Shown here: positions 1 to 11,300 of the stretch, in pieces
How the letters are laid out: the number at the start of each line of letters is the position of its first letter
How positions within the stretch are numbered: position 1 is the first letter of the stretch
From: Halichondria panicea
Taxonomy: Eukaryota > Porifera > Demospongiae > Suberitida > Halichondriidae
Reading direction: 5' to 3'
Length of the DNA stretch: 64,000 nt
Assembly (NCBI RefSeq): GCF_963675165.1
Contig: NC_087380.1
Coordinates: 5,898,071 to 5,962,070 of the forward strand
Position numbers and translations under genes: made by a program
Notes under the pieces: model-generated
The model's input: only the letters and a program-made list of their open reading frames with translations
Databases searched by the model: none
What the model was told of the DNA's origin: nothing

Positions 1-163
1 CCAAAAACTGACAAACCCTATGAAGATGTCAAAATTATGAACGTGACTTTGAAATGACAGTATACAGTTATACATGTATAAGTATCATTTCTATAACAAG
101 CTCAGTATATACATGTACACAATGTCATTTTCTACGATGATACAATAATTATAATTACGTCTA

Positions 164-259
164 TTTAAGGCTCCACAGTTACGCTGGTAAGGTGGCTGTA
201 TTCAGAGATGGAAAATTAGTTGAAGCTGGATGGCGTGTCTTTAGAGGGCCGCCTAGTGC
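164..259 (+). CDS. Possible terminal coding exon of an upstream gene (partial)
   Basis: After an AG at about 169 or 177 one frame stays open to a TAG at 257-259 and reads as plausible protein (HSYAGKVAVFRDGKLVEAG, then WRVFRGPPSAIK and stop). I do not recognise the family. The rest of the gene would lie left of the window. The exact acceptor is not fixed, and a chance open frame of about 30 codons cannot be excluded. It precedes the phosphatase gene on the same strand by about 210 bp. Confidence 0.3.
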
Positions 260-469
260 TATTAAATAGTAGGGTTGGGTCGAAAACAGCAAAAAGCCCC
301 CCTCTAGCTCTCAGTCTGGATCTCACCATAGATTATATACTCTGACTGAAGGTAACCAGTGCATGCTAGCCTCGATTCCAGGCCGCACTAGAAGATGGGC
401 TATAAAACCATAAAGTGCATGCCTGTGGGCTAAGTTGGGCAATTATAACTTTTCAGTATTTATAAATCA

Positions 470-3400
470 ATGGCCACTTGGAGTGTCCTCTTGTTAGCGC
501 TTGTCTTGAGCACTGCTCTAAGGCTGGGTCAAAGTGAGTTCACAGATCCTGAGCAAATAGCCATTGCTGCAACTGGTAAGTGTCTTTTTAGCTAGATCTC
601 TATAGTCGCTGTTTATATATAGGGCTAGGGATAATGCAATGATGGTGTCATGAGAATGTAAGCAAGGCTTATAGGTAATTCTGTCCAGCTAGCATCTGTG
701 CATCTGTATGAGGTAGACTACGATGTATACCTCCATCGCTATAGAATGTAAATATGGAAATTGTACAGACTCCTACTCGGGAATCGTGGTTACATGGGTG
801 ACCTTTAACCGGACAGAGACCTCAGAAGTGCAGTATGGTATCCATAGCGACAAGACGGACCTGTCCAAGACTGCAAAGGGAGATACCACAAAGTTTGTAG
901 TGGGAGACGTGAATCGCTTCATTCACAGGACCACTCTCAGAAATCTGGTTCCACTAGCGAAGTACGGTGAGTGTTGCACTATTAATTGTTCATTTTGGTC
1001 CCCCCAAAGACACCACCTCTAGTGATGTACTATCATTATCGTGGTGTGTGTTCTATTATGACAGAGACCACTCAACAACGTTCCTACAGGAAATATTCCT
1101 TACACTCTGGTCATATGTAAAGTTATACCTTCCTCACAAGCCAACATTTACAATAGGGTTTCTTGCATGCAGGATTTTTAGCTGGGAGGGGGAAATGTTT
1201 AATTGAGGATTCGGAGGACCCCAGAATTTTTGTTGAGGAACGGTTATCTTTGGTGCAACTTGGGTTTTGTATAAACCATTACATTTATATAGTTCGAAAA
1301 AAAAATCATACATTTTGTCATGACATAATTTAATTTCTAGGGGAATCGAATCCCAGGGCACCCCCCCTCCTCCTGATAACTAAATTTGTAACTGTACATC
1401 CTACAATGCTCAGTAGATATGGACACATTCAATGACATTGTATACTACAGACTACAGATGTGGCTCCCCTGCCAACTGGAGTCAGGTGCTCACTCTGAGA
1501 ACCCTGGGAGACCATACCTCGTCCCCTACGCTGGCATTCTATGGTGACTTTGGACTGGAGAATGCTCGCTCCCTCCCCTGGCTCATTGACGATGTTAATA
1601 GAGAACGGTTTGATGCTGTACTGCATGCAGGGGACATGGCATACAACTTATTCAATGTGAGGATTGTTGAGTAACAAAAATTGATGGTTGAATGTTTGAT
1701 AGAACGACTGCCTACCTTGAAGTTACATACACTGTTGACTTACAGCAGACGTTCAGTTTCATGTACCTTGCAACACATACACGAACGTGAAACATGAAAC
1801 CACAATGTATAAGCTGTGGTTACTGAAATGTGGACCCTTGTATACTTTGCACTGTACACTGCAGTACCTTTATCAGTGGTATCCTAGCTGCATGTCCAGT
1901 GGTGTATATAGGAACCAGGGGCTGCAGCCCCCCTTCAGTTTTGGTGCATGCACTGCAACGCTACATGCCTGCTATTTTTAGTCAAGCTCAATGGAATCAA
2001 AGAATCAAGCTTTAGTTGTCCAGGAAACACGCAAATAACAATACCTGCCTAAGAATCAATCCCAGAGCATGCAAAATAGAACTTGTCTTGGGTCAGGGTA
2101 CTTCCATATGTGCCCACAGGCGTATCAGATCTCCCTCTAACCTCTTTCTATGCCACCATGCTGTCGACTTGTTCACATTCAAATTGCTAGCTATTAGCCT
2201 GTATTATAGACCAAGTGCACACCTCTGGTACACCATTCTCCATCGCATGTCTGTGGAGTAGGCCTTTCTGCAACCTTATAGCTGCTAGAGATCTATAGTA
2301 CACAACAACACTGGCCAATTTGATTTGCAAATTTGCCGATTCCAAGAAACTGTTTGAGTAGTCCTGCATGTTTACATTGTGGTTTACCTATGTGGTGCAA
2401 TATGCAATCTTCTGGGTAAATTGGCTGTAACCACAGTTGTAACGATTATGAATATCATTAATCAGTAGTCACATGCAGTAATGTTGCTTCTCTTCCCCTG
2501 GGATACCACACTGACACTGTTACTAAGCAATAGAGCATCTAATTATAATAATTTATATAGCGAAACTCATAAAATTATGTACATAAACTGGGTCAAAGTC
2601 AACGAATAATACACACCATTCTCCATTGAATATATGGAGCTGTAGTTTGAGGGCTGTGCTAAAGTCATTACAGTGGTGTACAGTGTAACTTTCAAAACTG
2701 TAGTGAGCATGCTTAATGATATTTATAATCATATCGTTACCGTGGTTACAGCCAATTCAGAATATTGCAAGTTTTAAAGTTAAAATGTCTTGTAAAGCTG
2801 TAGCATGTACAACTGCCTCTCTTCTTGATTGACATAGTCTTAGCTATAAGTACTGGCGGATTACGTCAACCAATAATTATATTCTTCAATTGAGCAATTG
2901 TAAAAGAATTCACTTCATACATCTAGTATTTCTCTGGTATTTGTGCAGGATGAAGGTAGAGTGGGGGATGATTTCATGAACCAGATACAAGATGTGGCTT
3001 CACGGGTACCGTACATGGTTGCCCCTGGCAACCACGAGTGGCTCGAGTAAGTCGTTCCCTTGAGTGTGATAACTCGTTAACCCTGCCCCCTCACCTTGCA
3101 GTAACTTCACTCACTACATTCATCGGTTCAGTATGCCCGGGAACAAGGAGGGACTCATGTACAGGTGGGTGTGGCTATAATTGACATAATTATTGACGGC
3201 ATTCTTTTGTTAGTAAACTACAAACAGTATACGTTTTCTCCAGAATTAATGATTTGCAATGCTGTGTAGTGTACTCATAATTTATATAGAACTAAAGTGA
3301 TGCACGATCTACACTCTATGTAAAGTAGTCTCTCACAACCACACCCCTTGCCCCCCCCCTCTACTCAGTTGGACGGTAGGTCCAGTACGAGTTATCAGCT

Positions 3401-5843
3401 TCAACACGGAGTTTTACTTTTTCCTGTGGTATGGCGTAGACCTTATAAAGTGGCAGTACCAGTGGCTAGAGGAGCAGCTGGCAATGGCCAACACACCCGA
3501 GGAGAGGAACAAACATCCCTGGATAATTACTATCGCTCATCATCCCATGTACTGCACCACTATTGACGAAGATGATTGTGACCATTACAACAGTGTGGTA
3601 TGTGTGTGGTGTATCTATGGACAGTGGGAGTGTGATAATTAATTGTTATGATATGAAAGCGTACTTTCACATAACGCTGTGATAGTGCATGATTAAAGCG
3701 GTCACTCGATAAAGTATTAGGAATGTGCAACAGTTTGCAATAATTGGTGCTTATTTTATGCACGTTCTTTTATCACTCTGGAAATAAATAATTACGGCAG
3801 TCCAGAGAGTTCACAGGGTTTACATTCACTAAAGGACAGTACAAATGACCTTCGCTAATAGAGGGTTGACCTTCGCTAGTGGAGAGTTCTCCTTCGCTAG
3901 TGGGCGATTGAGCTTCGCTAGTAGAGAGTTCATGTACGCTAGATCTATTATATACTTTTAATACAATAATTCGTGCATGTTCTACTCTAGGGATGTTGGG
4001 TAGAATTCAATCAAACTGTACCCAGAATAAAAGTCCACCAACTGAACAGCCCTAGAGTTGGAACATGTGCAGTATCAACCTATAACTAGATCAACGTACA
4101 TACTTGTAGCTAGACACAATGAATATTGACAATGGAATTTTTGAAGCTCTTTTATCACTCTGGCCACAAAAAATAGCTGCATGCGCGTAATAAGTAGAAA
4201 CTTCCAAGTAAGCAAAACTAGAGAACAAGATTTAGTTTGCAAATCCACGAGTCAATATCCAAGAAAAAGTGGCTAGAAGCCGCTATATGACTTGCATTTG
4301 CATTGCAACGGTATATATAGAACAGTTACATCAGTATAACAAACACACACACACACACACACACACTACCGTATACCTCGCTGTGCAGATGCCCTCTGAG
4401 GCATAATGATACATGCAGTGTTCACATTCAGTGCCCATATTGATCAATAGTTGTATGCTTCCTTATTGTATTTGACTGCCTACATGCAGGTGAGAGTTGG
4501 CGAGCCAACAGTGCACAAGTTTGGACTGGAAAATCTATTCTACAAATATGGTGTGTTCCGAGCGTGTGTTTGTGCATATGCTGATCTACTTGTGAATCAT
4601 GATTCGGGAATGACTGTATTTATTCTTCCCTTTCTGCAGGAGTGGACATTGAGTTGTGGGGTCATGAGCACATCTACGAACGATTTTGGCCTCTCTACGA
4701 CTTCACAGTGAGCTCCCTCTTAACCTTAACCTGCCAGCTTCATTCATAATAATTATGTGCACAATTGAGACCAAAATATTTATCGCCCATTCACATACAC
4801 AATTAATTGTTGCGGAAGTCTCTGAACCCACTGTACCCACTGCGCTCTTTACCACAGGTGTACAATGGCTCCCTGGACGCTCCCTACACTGACCCAAAGG
4901 CACCCATTCACATTGTGTCAGGATCAGCCGTGAGTTGACCGTAGAGTCCAGCTCCTATGTAGTTGTCCAGCAAATAGTGGCGTATTTTATAGGCATTCAA
5001 TTACAAATCCATGTTTAAGTAAATAATCTCGACTGTTGTGACTAACTCAAGTTAATGTTTCACCACAAATAACTGTGTGCTAACTTTTCCCCCCGAATGT
5101 TATTCATCCACTCAGGGTTGCCGTGAAAAACACGCTGGGTTCCAAAAGGAGCAACCTGATTGGATGGCATTCAGAAGCGAAGACTATGGCTATAGTAGGA
5201 TTAAAGTATATAACCACACTCATGTCACAGTGGAACAGATCAGTGCCGATCAGGTAGGTGGGTGGGTGGAGCTAACATGTACTGAGGGCACTGGGTGGAA
5301 AGTTCGATCCACCTAAGTATTAACTTTCAGCCAGAAACTGAGTTAGTTGAGTTATACATGTAGTACCGTGTGGCGTTGTAGAATCTATCAATGTCCTTCT
5401 CCACATGCATGCGCTCTATCTATAAAAAATCAGCAATGTGCTGTAGTCCAGTGTTTCCCATAAAGCAGGAAAGCAGGGCAATGCGCCCCCCCTTTACCAC
5501 AAAATAGGTGTGTATGTGGCTTTTAGAACTGATGCCGTACCAACCCCTGAGCCGCTCTATACCGCTTAGGCCCTCATCTTTTTCCCAGTCCCTCTACTTA
5601 TATACTTTTCTTTGGGGGAACACTGGCAGCATGTTTACTTCTAATAATTTTTATGTGTATCATAAATTCATAATTATGTTACTAAACACACGTTATAATT
5701 ATATTAATTAAGCTAAGCAATGTAAACCAATTAATAGTAGTACGACTATTTTTACCTACACACTAACTTTCTCGTTTCTACAGGATGGCACTGTTATTGA
5801 CAAGTTCACCATCATCAAACACTACCATGGACCCTACAATTGA
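470..5843 (+). CDS. ACP7: Secreted purple acid phosphatase (metallophosphoesterase), 11 exons
   Basis: Exons: 470-575, 769-966, 1451-1656, 2949-3046, 3102-3164, 3369-3597, 4490-4550, 4640-4707, 4858-4929, 5116-5253, 5784-5843 (stop TGA). They join in frame to 432 residues. The start ATG at 470 opens a hydrophobic signal peptide (LLLALVLSTAL). An N-terminal Fn3-like PAP domain (IVVTWVTFN) is followed by the metallophosphatase domain with all five metal-site blocks: GDFG (Asp134), GDMAY (162-166), GNHE (197-200), IAHHPMY and GHEH. The family hydrolyses phosphomonoesters at acid pH with a binuclear Fe-Fe/Zn/Mn centre, secreted or lysosomal. The order and spacing match animal ACP7-type enzymes. 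Introns carry a hairpin element (about 2395-2775), a 21-bp minisatellite and a CA-repeat module. The 3' end is copied in decayed form near 23.06 kb. Confidence 0.93.
2395..2775. mobile_element. Inverted-repeat element (MITE-like) in phosphatase intron 3
   Basis: The left arm at about 2400-2459 (around ttggctgtaaccac) is nearly the reverse complement of the right arm at 2715-2772 (around gtggttacagccaa). The arms are about 55 bp and the whole unit about 375 bp, with no coding capacity. This is the usual form of a non-autonomous DNA transposon. Confidence 0.6.
3847..3930. repeat. 21-bp minisatellite, four units
   Basis: Four successive 21-bp units share the core cttcgctagtagagagtt with a few substitutions each; a fifth truncated copy follows to about 3942. 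It lies inside phosphatase intron 6. Confidence 0.75.
4339..4410. repeat. CA microsatellite joined to a short palindromic module
   Basis: A run of AC dinucleotides (about 4339-4368) is followed at once by ctaccgtatacctcgc and then gaggcataatga. The same order recurs at 13727-13782 and, more diverged, at 8320-8405. Confidence 0.55.
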
Positions 5844-6530
5844 TTAAGTTGTTCGAAGAAATGAACGGCAAATAAATTATTCATTAATAATTATTATTAT
5901 TGAAGTTGTCTACTCATCAAACTTGTTTTCAATATCTTGCAATAATTAAGTCGAATTAATGGAGCTATATAGAAGTTCGTTCACTACTACTAAACAATTA
6001 TACGTAATTATAACTAGTTCACCAAGTGTTCATAATATTGTTTGCTAGGGCCCCTCCCTCCACCCCTGGCCAGCTCGGAGATCCCTGGCCTTCTTGAGCC
6101 ACGCCTCCAGCATTGCAACAAAAACTCTTCTCGGTATTACAGTGATTCGTCTCTCTGATCGATACTCTGCATAAAAAACAAATTAAGTGCAGAAAGATTA
6201 GAATGTAAATTAACCAATTATGATCCCCTCAATCAATTCACCTGACGCAGTTAATACCACATGCACTTACGTCACCACTAATTGATCTCATTGGTCAACA
6301 GCTGTAGGATATATCACAATTTTATCCCAATACCATTTTAATATGTGCATCTGCAGCCATGCATGACATGAATATTTATCTACCTGATTGAGCTCGTCTA
6401 TAATATCAACTTGACATCTTGGAACAAAATACCTAATGATGCATAACCATGTCCAAAAATAAAAATAATTATAGAGGCCGGGGCTAATGAATGAATTGTC
6501 AAAGGTTGACTAAAAAAGTTTTAAACGTGT
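5844..6530. other. Phosphatase 3' flank plus decayed death-domain exon copy
   Basis: This gap separates the convergent ends of the phosphatase and the death-domain/Roc gene. Positions 6051-6180 on the minus strand resemble the last exon of the latter (6531-6701), including the stretch FVAML, but the frame is broken soon after. The rest is AT-rich with no gene seen. Confidence 0.55.
6051..6180 (-). pseudogene. Degenerate copy of the terminal death-domain exon
   Basis: The reverse complement aligns with the intact exon at 6531-6701 over the part encoding FVAMLNAWFRKGSPSW, but indels shift the frame and a TAG appears. It sits directly downstream of the intact exon, so it is most simply a tandem exon duplicate that decayed. 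Confidence 0.6.
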
Positions 6531-8275
6531 TCAAGCTAAAAATTCTTTCTCGATATCGTCAGCTAGGTCCCCCCTCTCCACCCCGGGACCTCTCAAAGCC
6601 TCCACCATGTCCAACCAGCTCGGAGATCCCTTCCTGAACCAGGCATTCAGCATTGCAACAAAGCACTCATCCACACGACCATTGTGGGACCTTTGTACAC
6701 TCTGCACATAAAAAAAAACTATAATAATAGACAGAAAAAGAATGCATATTATTATAGAATTGTGTAGTGGAGACTGACACTTTACAAAGCTAGTTAAGCT
6801 TGCACCAATGCAGGCTAATGCAGGCTATAACCTATTGATTTACAAATACCAAGAGTTCATTAGGAAGAGTACGCAACTCCAATTAAAACCGTAGTAGGCA
6901 TCCAACCTACGTCATAACCACATGCTGTTGTATAACCGGCTGTGAAATCAAATTTGCAATGATTAGTTATTCATTTAGGCAATGAACCGATTAAACGCCC
7001 TCCTTTATTAAACACCCATCTCGTTTAAACGCCCATGGTAAAAGCTGTCTTTGTCAATAAATTCCCATCTTAAATAATCGCCCATGTATGGGGCGTGGCA
7101 CTGTGGGTGGAGCTGAAGTAGTACGTGGAACCAGTTGCAAGCGTGGCAACATAGAATAATAGGTTATGATGGCCAATTAAAAAGAGAGATTTAAAAAGAG
7201 AGATGACACAGAGGGAGAATTAAACACCACTCCTACGACTTAAGATATAAGCTGAGAGCTGTGGCAGCAGCCAAGAATAGTATAATAACTGCTGCTGTGC
7301 AAGAGTTTGAAGTAGACATAACAATAAACATCCGTTTCGAATAAGCGCCCATCTCGTTTAAACAGGAGATAAATGCCGGGCGTTTATACGGTAGTTACTA
7401 ATTTTATTCATTACCTTTCCTACTAGTTGCAGTTACAATAGTGAGTATCAGTGACATAGGTCAGACAGAATGTCGTTTATGTACAGTCTAATGGAGTTGG
7501 GTACTCTTCCTCTTGCATATACAGTGGCGGATCCAGGGGGAGATCCCAGGGTGCCACAGATCCCCCCTTTCAGTCTAGCTATTATGGCTTTACTACAGCT
7601 ACCAGCTATAGCTATTTATCAGTTTTTGTAGCTATTGTACTTTGATTCAATGATTGTACCTGTTGTTTTGATGTATCACAACTGCCAAAGAAGTGTTCAA
7701 AATCAATGGTTAGCCTATATATAGGCTAGCTAGTTGACTGTTCGTGGCAGCTAGCTAGCTCTACGCAAGCCTATCATAGGACTTCCCCTGGCTGAGAATG
7801 GGACTTTCCCTAGTCTTACTGCACAATGTGTGACCGAAAGTGGGCGTAATCCCCCCAAAAATAGGTGCTGCGCGCTCGTTAGTTTGAATCTCCCTTTCAT
7901 TTTTCCTGGATCCACCACTGATATACGTATATGTAACACAGTTAGTTCAATACTCACTTCAATAGTTCCGTCGTCCACATCCAAGTTAATGGCCAGGTGG
8001 TCCCACTTTGCACGAACAGTCCAAGTAGCATCTTTGACAGTCTTGAGAGTTATTTCACCACCTGTAGCTGTGGCCTTACCTGAATTAAAATGCATGGTTT
8101 GCTTTAAATCAAGGATACAAACCAATTGCAAATAGTTATTGTAAAAAAACATGTCGAGAACAAAATAAGAGGTACACTGATGCATAATAATTATACAATT
8201 AACTGTTGATTTTCGTCGCATTGCAACCGTTGAGCAGTTACAGCTGGAACAGACACGCATGCACGCAAGCACACA

Positions 8276-8308
<33 letters not shown>

Positions 8309-11300
8309 CACACACACGCACGCACGCACGCGTGCACACACACACACACACACACACAGTCAGCTTTACCGTATCCCTCGTGCGGCTATGCCTCGATGCA
8401 TATAATTAAGCAATGGACATTAAAAAACATGCATGCTTCACACAGAATTGTCAATACTTACTGATACTTCTCAAGCAGTGGTGTACTTTGAAGCAGAGCT
8501 GCTTGTTCTTGGATACTTCACATGTGTAGAACCCATCGCAATGATCCCTCGTCACTTTGTCCATAGTGAGTTCGCTATCCAATGATCCACACGCCACTTT
8601 TTTACCTTTCCAGGTCCACCTAAAGGAGAGGTTTGAATCAGGGTCAGCAAATGGCAGGGCATAAAGAACAGCTTCCTCATCCAGCTCAACTTCCTAGAAA
8701 AAGAACACACATATTTTAATAACATGTACATACATGTACACATGTAAAACACAGTACATGCATGCATGGGGCATGACAAACAATTAAATGCTCCTAACAC
8801 ATGCCTTTGCTGGACTATAGCGTTAAATTAGCATACAGTATAATATGCACATGTACATACACTGATCAGAAGCTATAATTATTCATACCATTGCAAACCA
8901 GCACTCCTGATGGGGTGGTAGACTGTCAACACGGCCGTGCTCACATCGAAACAAGGGGTTGCGTCCTTCCAGCTTGCACAGACACACGTCCTCAGCTTTT
9001 TGATGCTTTGGGCACTGACAATCGAATGCAGTAATCGGCTCGATCTTCTTGCTAATTCCGCTCATCACATACAGAACAGTAGTCAGCACATAGGAGCAGA
9101 GATCATGCATGTCACAATCTTCATGTCTTTTGATTCGAATCTCGTAACAGTTGGCGTGAGCTACCAGCGTGATGTGGTGTTTGGCACTATCGACTTCAAA
9201 AGAGACCAGATTTCTCATCACTCGAGATTCTCGCAGATCCCATTTCAGCCCCAAAATTCCTTTTTGTCCTTCGGAAACCAACTTGCTGATCATGGCACAG
9301 AAGACACCAATGGGCACATAGCCAGACTTGAAGGTGATCTTGATTGGAGAAGGTGTGTTGGAGTCGATGGTTGGACTATTTGAGAGCTCTTCCTTTGAGG
9401 CACACTCGAGGATAGCTGGCATGAAGTAGAGTGGCCGGGGACCTTTACCAAATATAGGTGCAAGGAGACTGACATGCTCAAGCAACTTCACAAGCTTGTC
9501 GACCGGGATCAAATCACCTTCCTTCACTTTTGCCTTGTTTGACTTGGAACAGCAGCGTTTAATCGTAGCACTAGAAAATTGCCCAAATTCTTGCCATTTC
9601 TTGATCTCGGCGGTGGTGAAGCGAGACTTCCTATCGGATGAGTGTAGAGATAGAAGAGATTCGACAATCAAGAGACTGATGCTGTTGAAGACAACGTTGG
9701 GGCAGCAGATGACACAGTTTTTGAAGTAAGCGTCGATGTCAGGGTAGTAGAGAAGAGCCCCCACACAATGGTGCAAATACCAAATGGTGAATTTCACTTC
9801 AGCTTCATCCATATTCAATGCTTTGCCAATCTGAATACACTCTTCCATCGTCGCAATTTCAAACTCTTTTCTCAGAATTACCCCAAAAAGGAGCTGTACA
9901 GGGCGAATCGGGAGTTCGGCATCTTCGAAAAATGAGTCAAACACTGTTTGAAGGTGCTCACGAATTGGACCAATGTCAGCATCTGTGCCATTGAAGTTGT
10001 CCACAGAGAAAAAGTGCTTGTTATCTGGGTGGTTGATGACGTCACCAAAATTTGAGGTGATGATGGACAAGGCTTCGTGCTTATCTTGGAGTTTTTCCTG
10101 CAAACGCTTCTCAGTATCGGCTTGAATGGTAGAATCTGTGCTCAATTGATGAACAACTGCACTTGCTAGCTTGGAGAGGGTTTCGTTACATTGCTTCATC
10201 TGAAGGGAAAGTTGAATAGCTTTGGGTGTGCTCTGTTTCAATCTGTTTTCAATTTCAGGGGGTAGAGTTTTTTCGAGAAATTCAACTATGTTTTGCTCTT
10301 TGGTATTGTCTTGTGTTTTCTGCTGTGGTTTAGTAGCAGCCTTCACTTTTGCTTTTTGCTCCATATGCTTCTCCATGTCTTTTAAAAAGGAATCCAATTC
10401 AAGCTGCTTGCCAATCTCTGCCTCTAATACAGAAAATACATCCTCCACCTTCTTCTGCTCAGATTCAACTTCTTGTTGCACCTTCAGAATCAGCTGTATC
10501 GCAGCTCCCAAGGTGATTGCGTCAAGACCGGGGTAATCCCCCTTGAGCTTTGCCTGAACGACTTCTGCATTGGCTTGAACTTCCAACTTGTCTTGGTAAG
10601 TGCCCACTAGACTCACGACAGCCTGAAGATCTCGGAATTGTTTAACTTTATCGGTAACCACGGAATCAAGATCCGAATCAACTGTGACGTGATGGCTGAT
10701 GGCTGAAAGAATTTGGGAGAGCGTCTCTCGAATTGTGTACTTTGCTTCGTAGGGAGTGATTTTGTCTTGGTCACGTTCGTAGGAAACTTCATAGAGTTCG
10801 TCAAGGTCTTTATCGAGCGGAAAAAAGGCGAGAAACATCCCTGGGCCTTTGCTCAAAAATGGAAGCATCTCCATGAAGCCGGGCTGTCCACCTATGTCAA
10901 TGATGTTGAGCAAAACGTTGCCTACCAACTGTTCAATGTAATTGCCTCGCTTGACAATATCTCGAAGGTTTTCAACGATCTTGTCGACCTTGGTTTCTGG
11001 AGCCTTTGGTTTGGCTGGCTTGCTTGTTCCTTCCTGGGAAACTTGTTTTGTTTCAGAATCTTCTTTTGGCTTTGAATCATCAATGGGATCATTCGTTGGA
11101 TCAGCAGATTCAACTACAGTTTTGGAAACAGCAGTATTTAGAACTTGCTGAAAGCCAATCAAGTAAGCAAAAATCAGTTGTGCTTCCTTGTCAATATCTG
11201 TGGAGGCTTTGAGAATCAATTTGGAGTCACTTGACACAGCCAGGACTTGATTACACTCGGCAAGAAGAGTGCTGCAGCGTTTTCTGTCTTGTGGTGGGAT

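Noticed and set aside
7751-8353. 200-residue minus-strand open frame
   Set aside because: It joins the right part of a MITE, the real 7958-8079 exon and a microsatellite (Cys/Val/Arg repeats). Only the exon is genuine.
9290-11212. Several plus-strand and shifted-frame open frames within 8.9-11.5 kb
   Set aside because: They are antisense or out-of-frame shadows of the large Roc/COR-like exon, with no domain or splice support.
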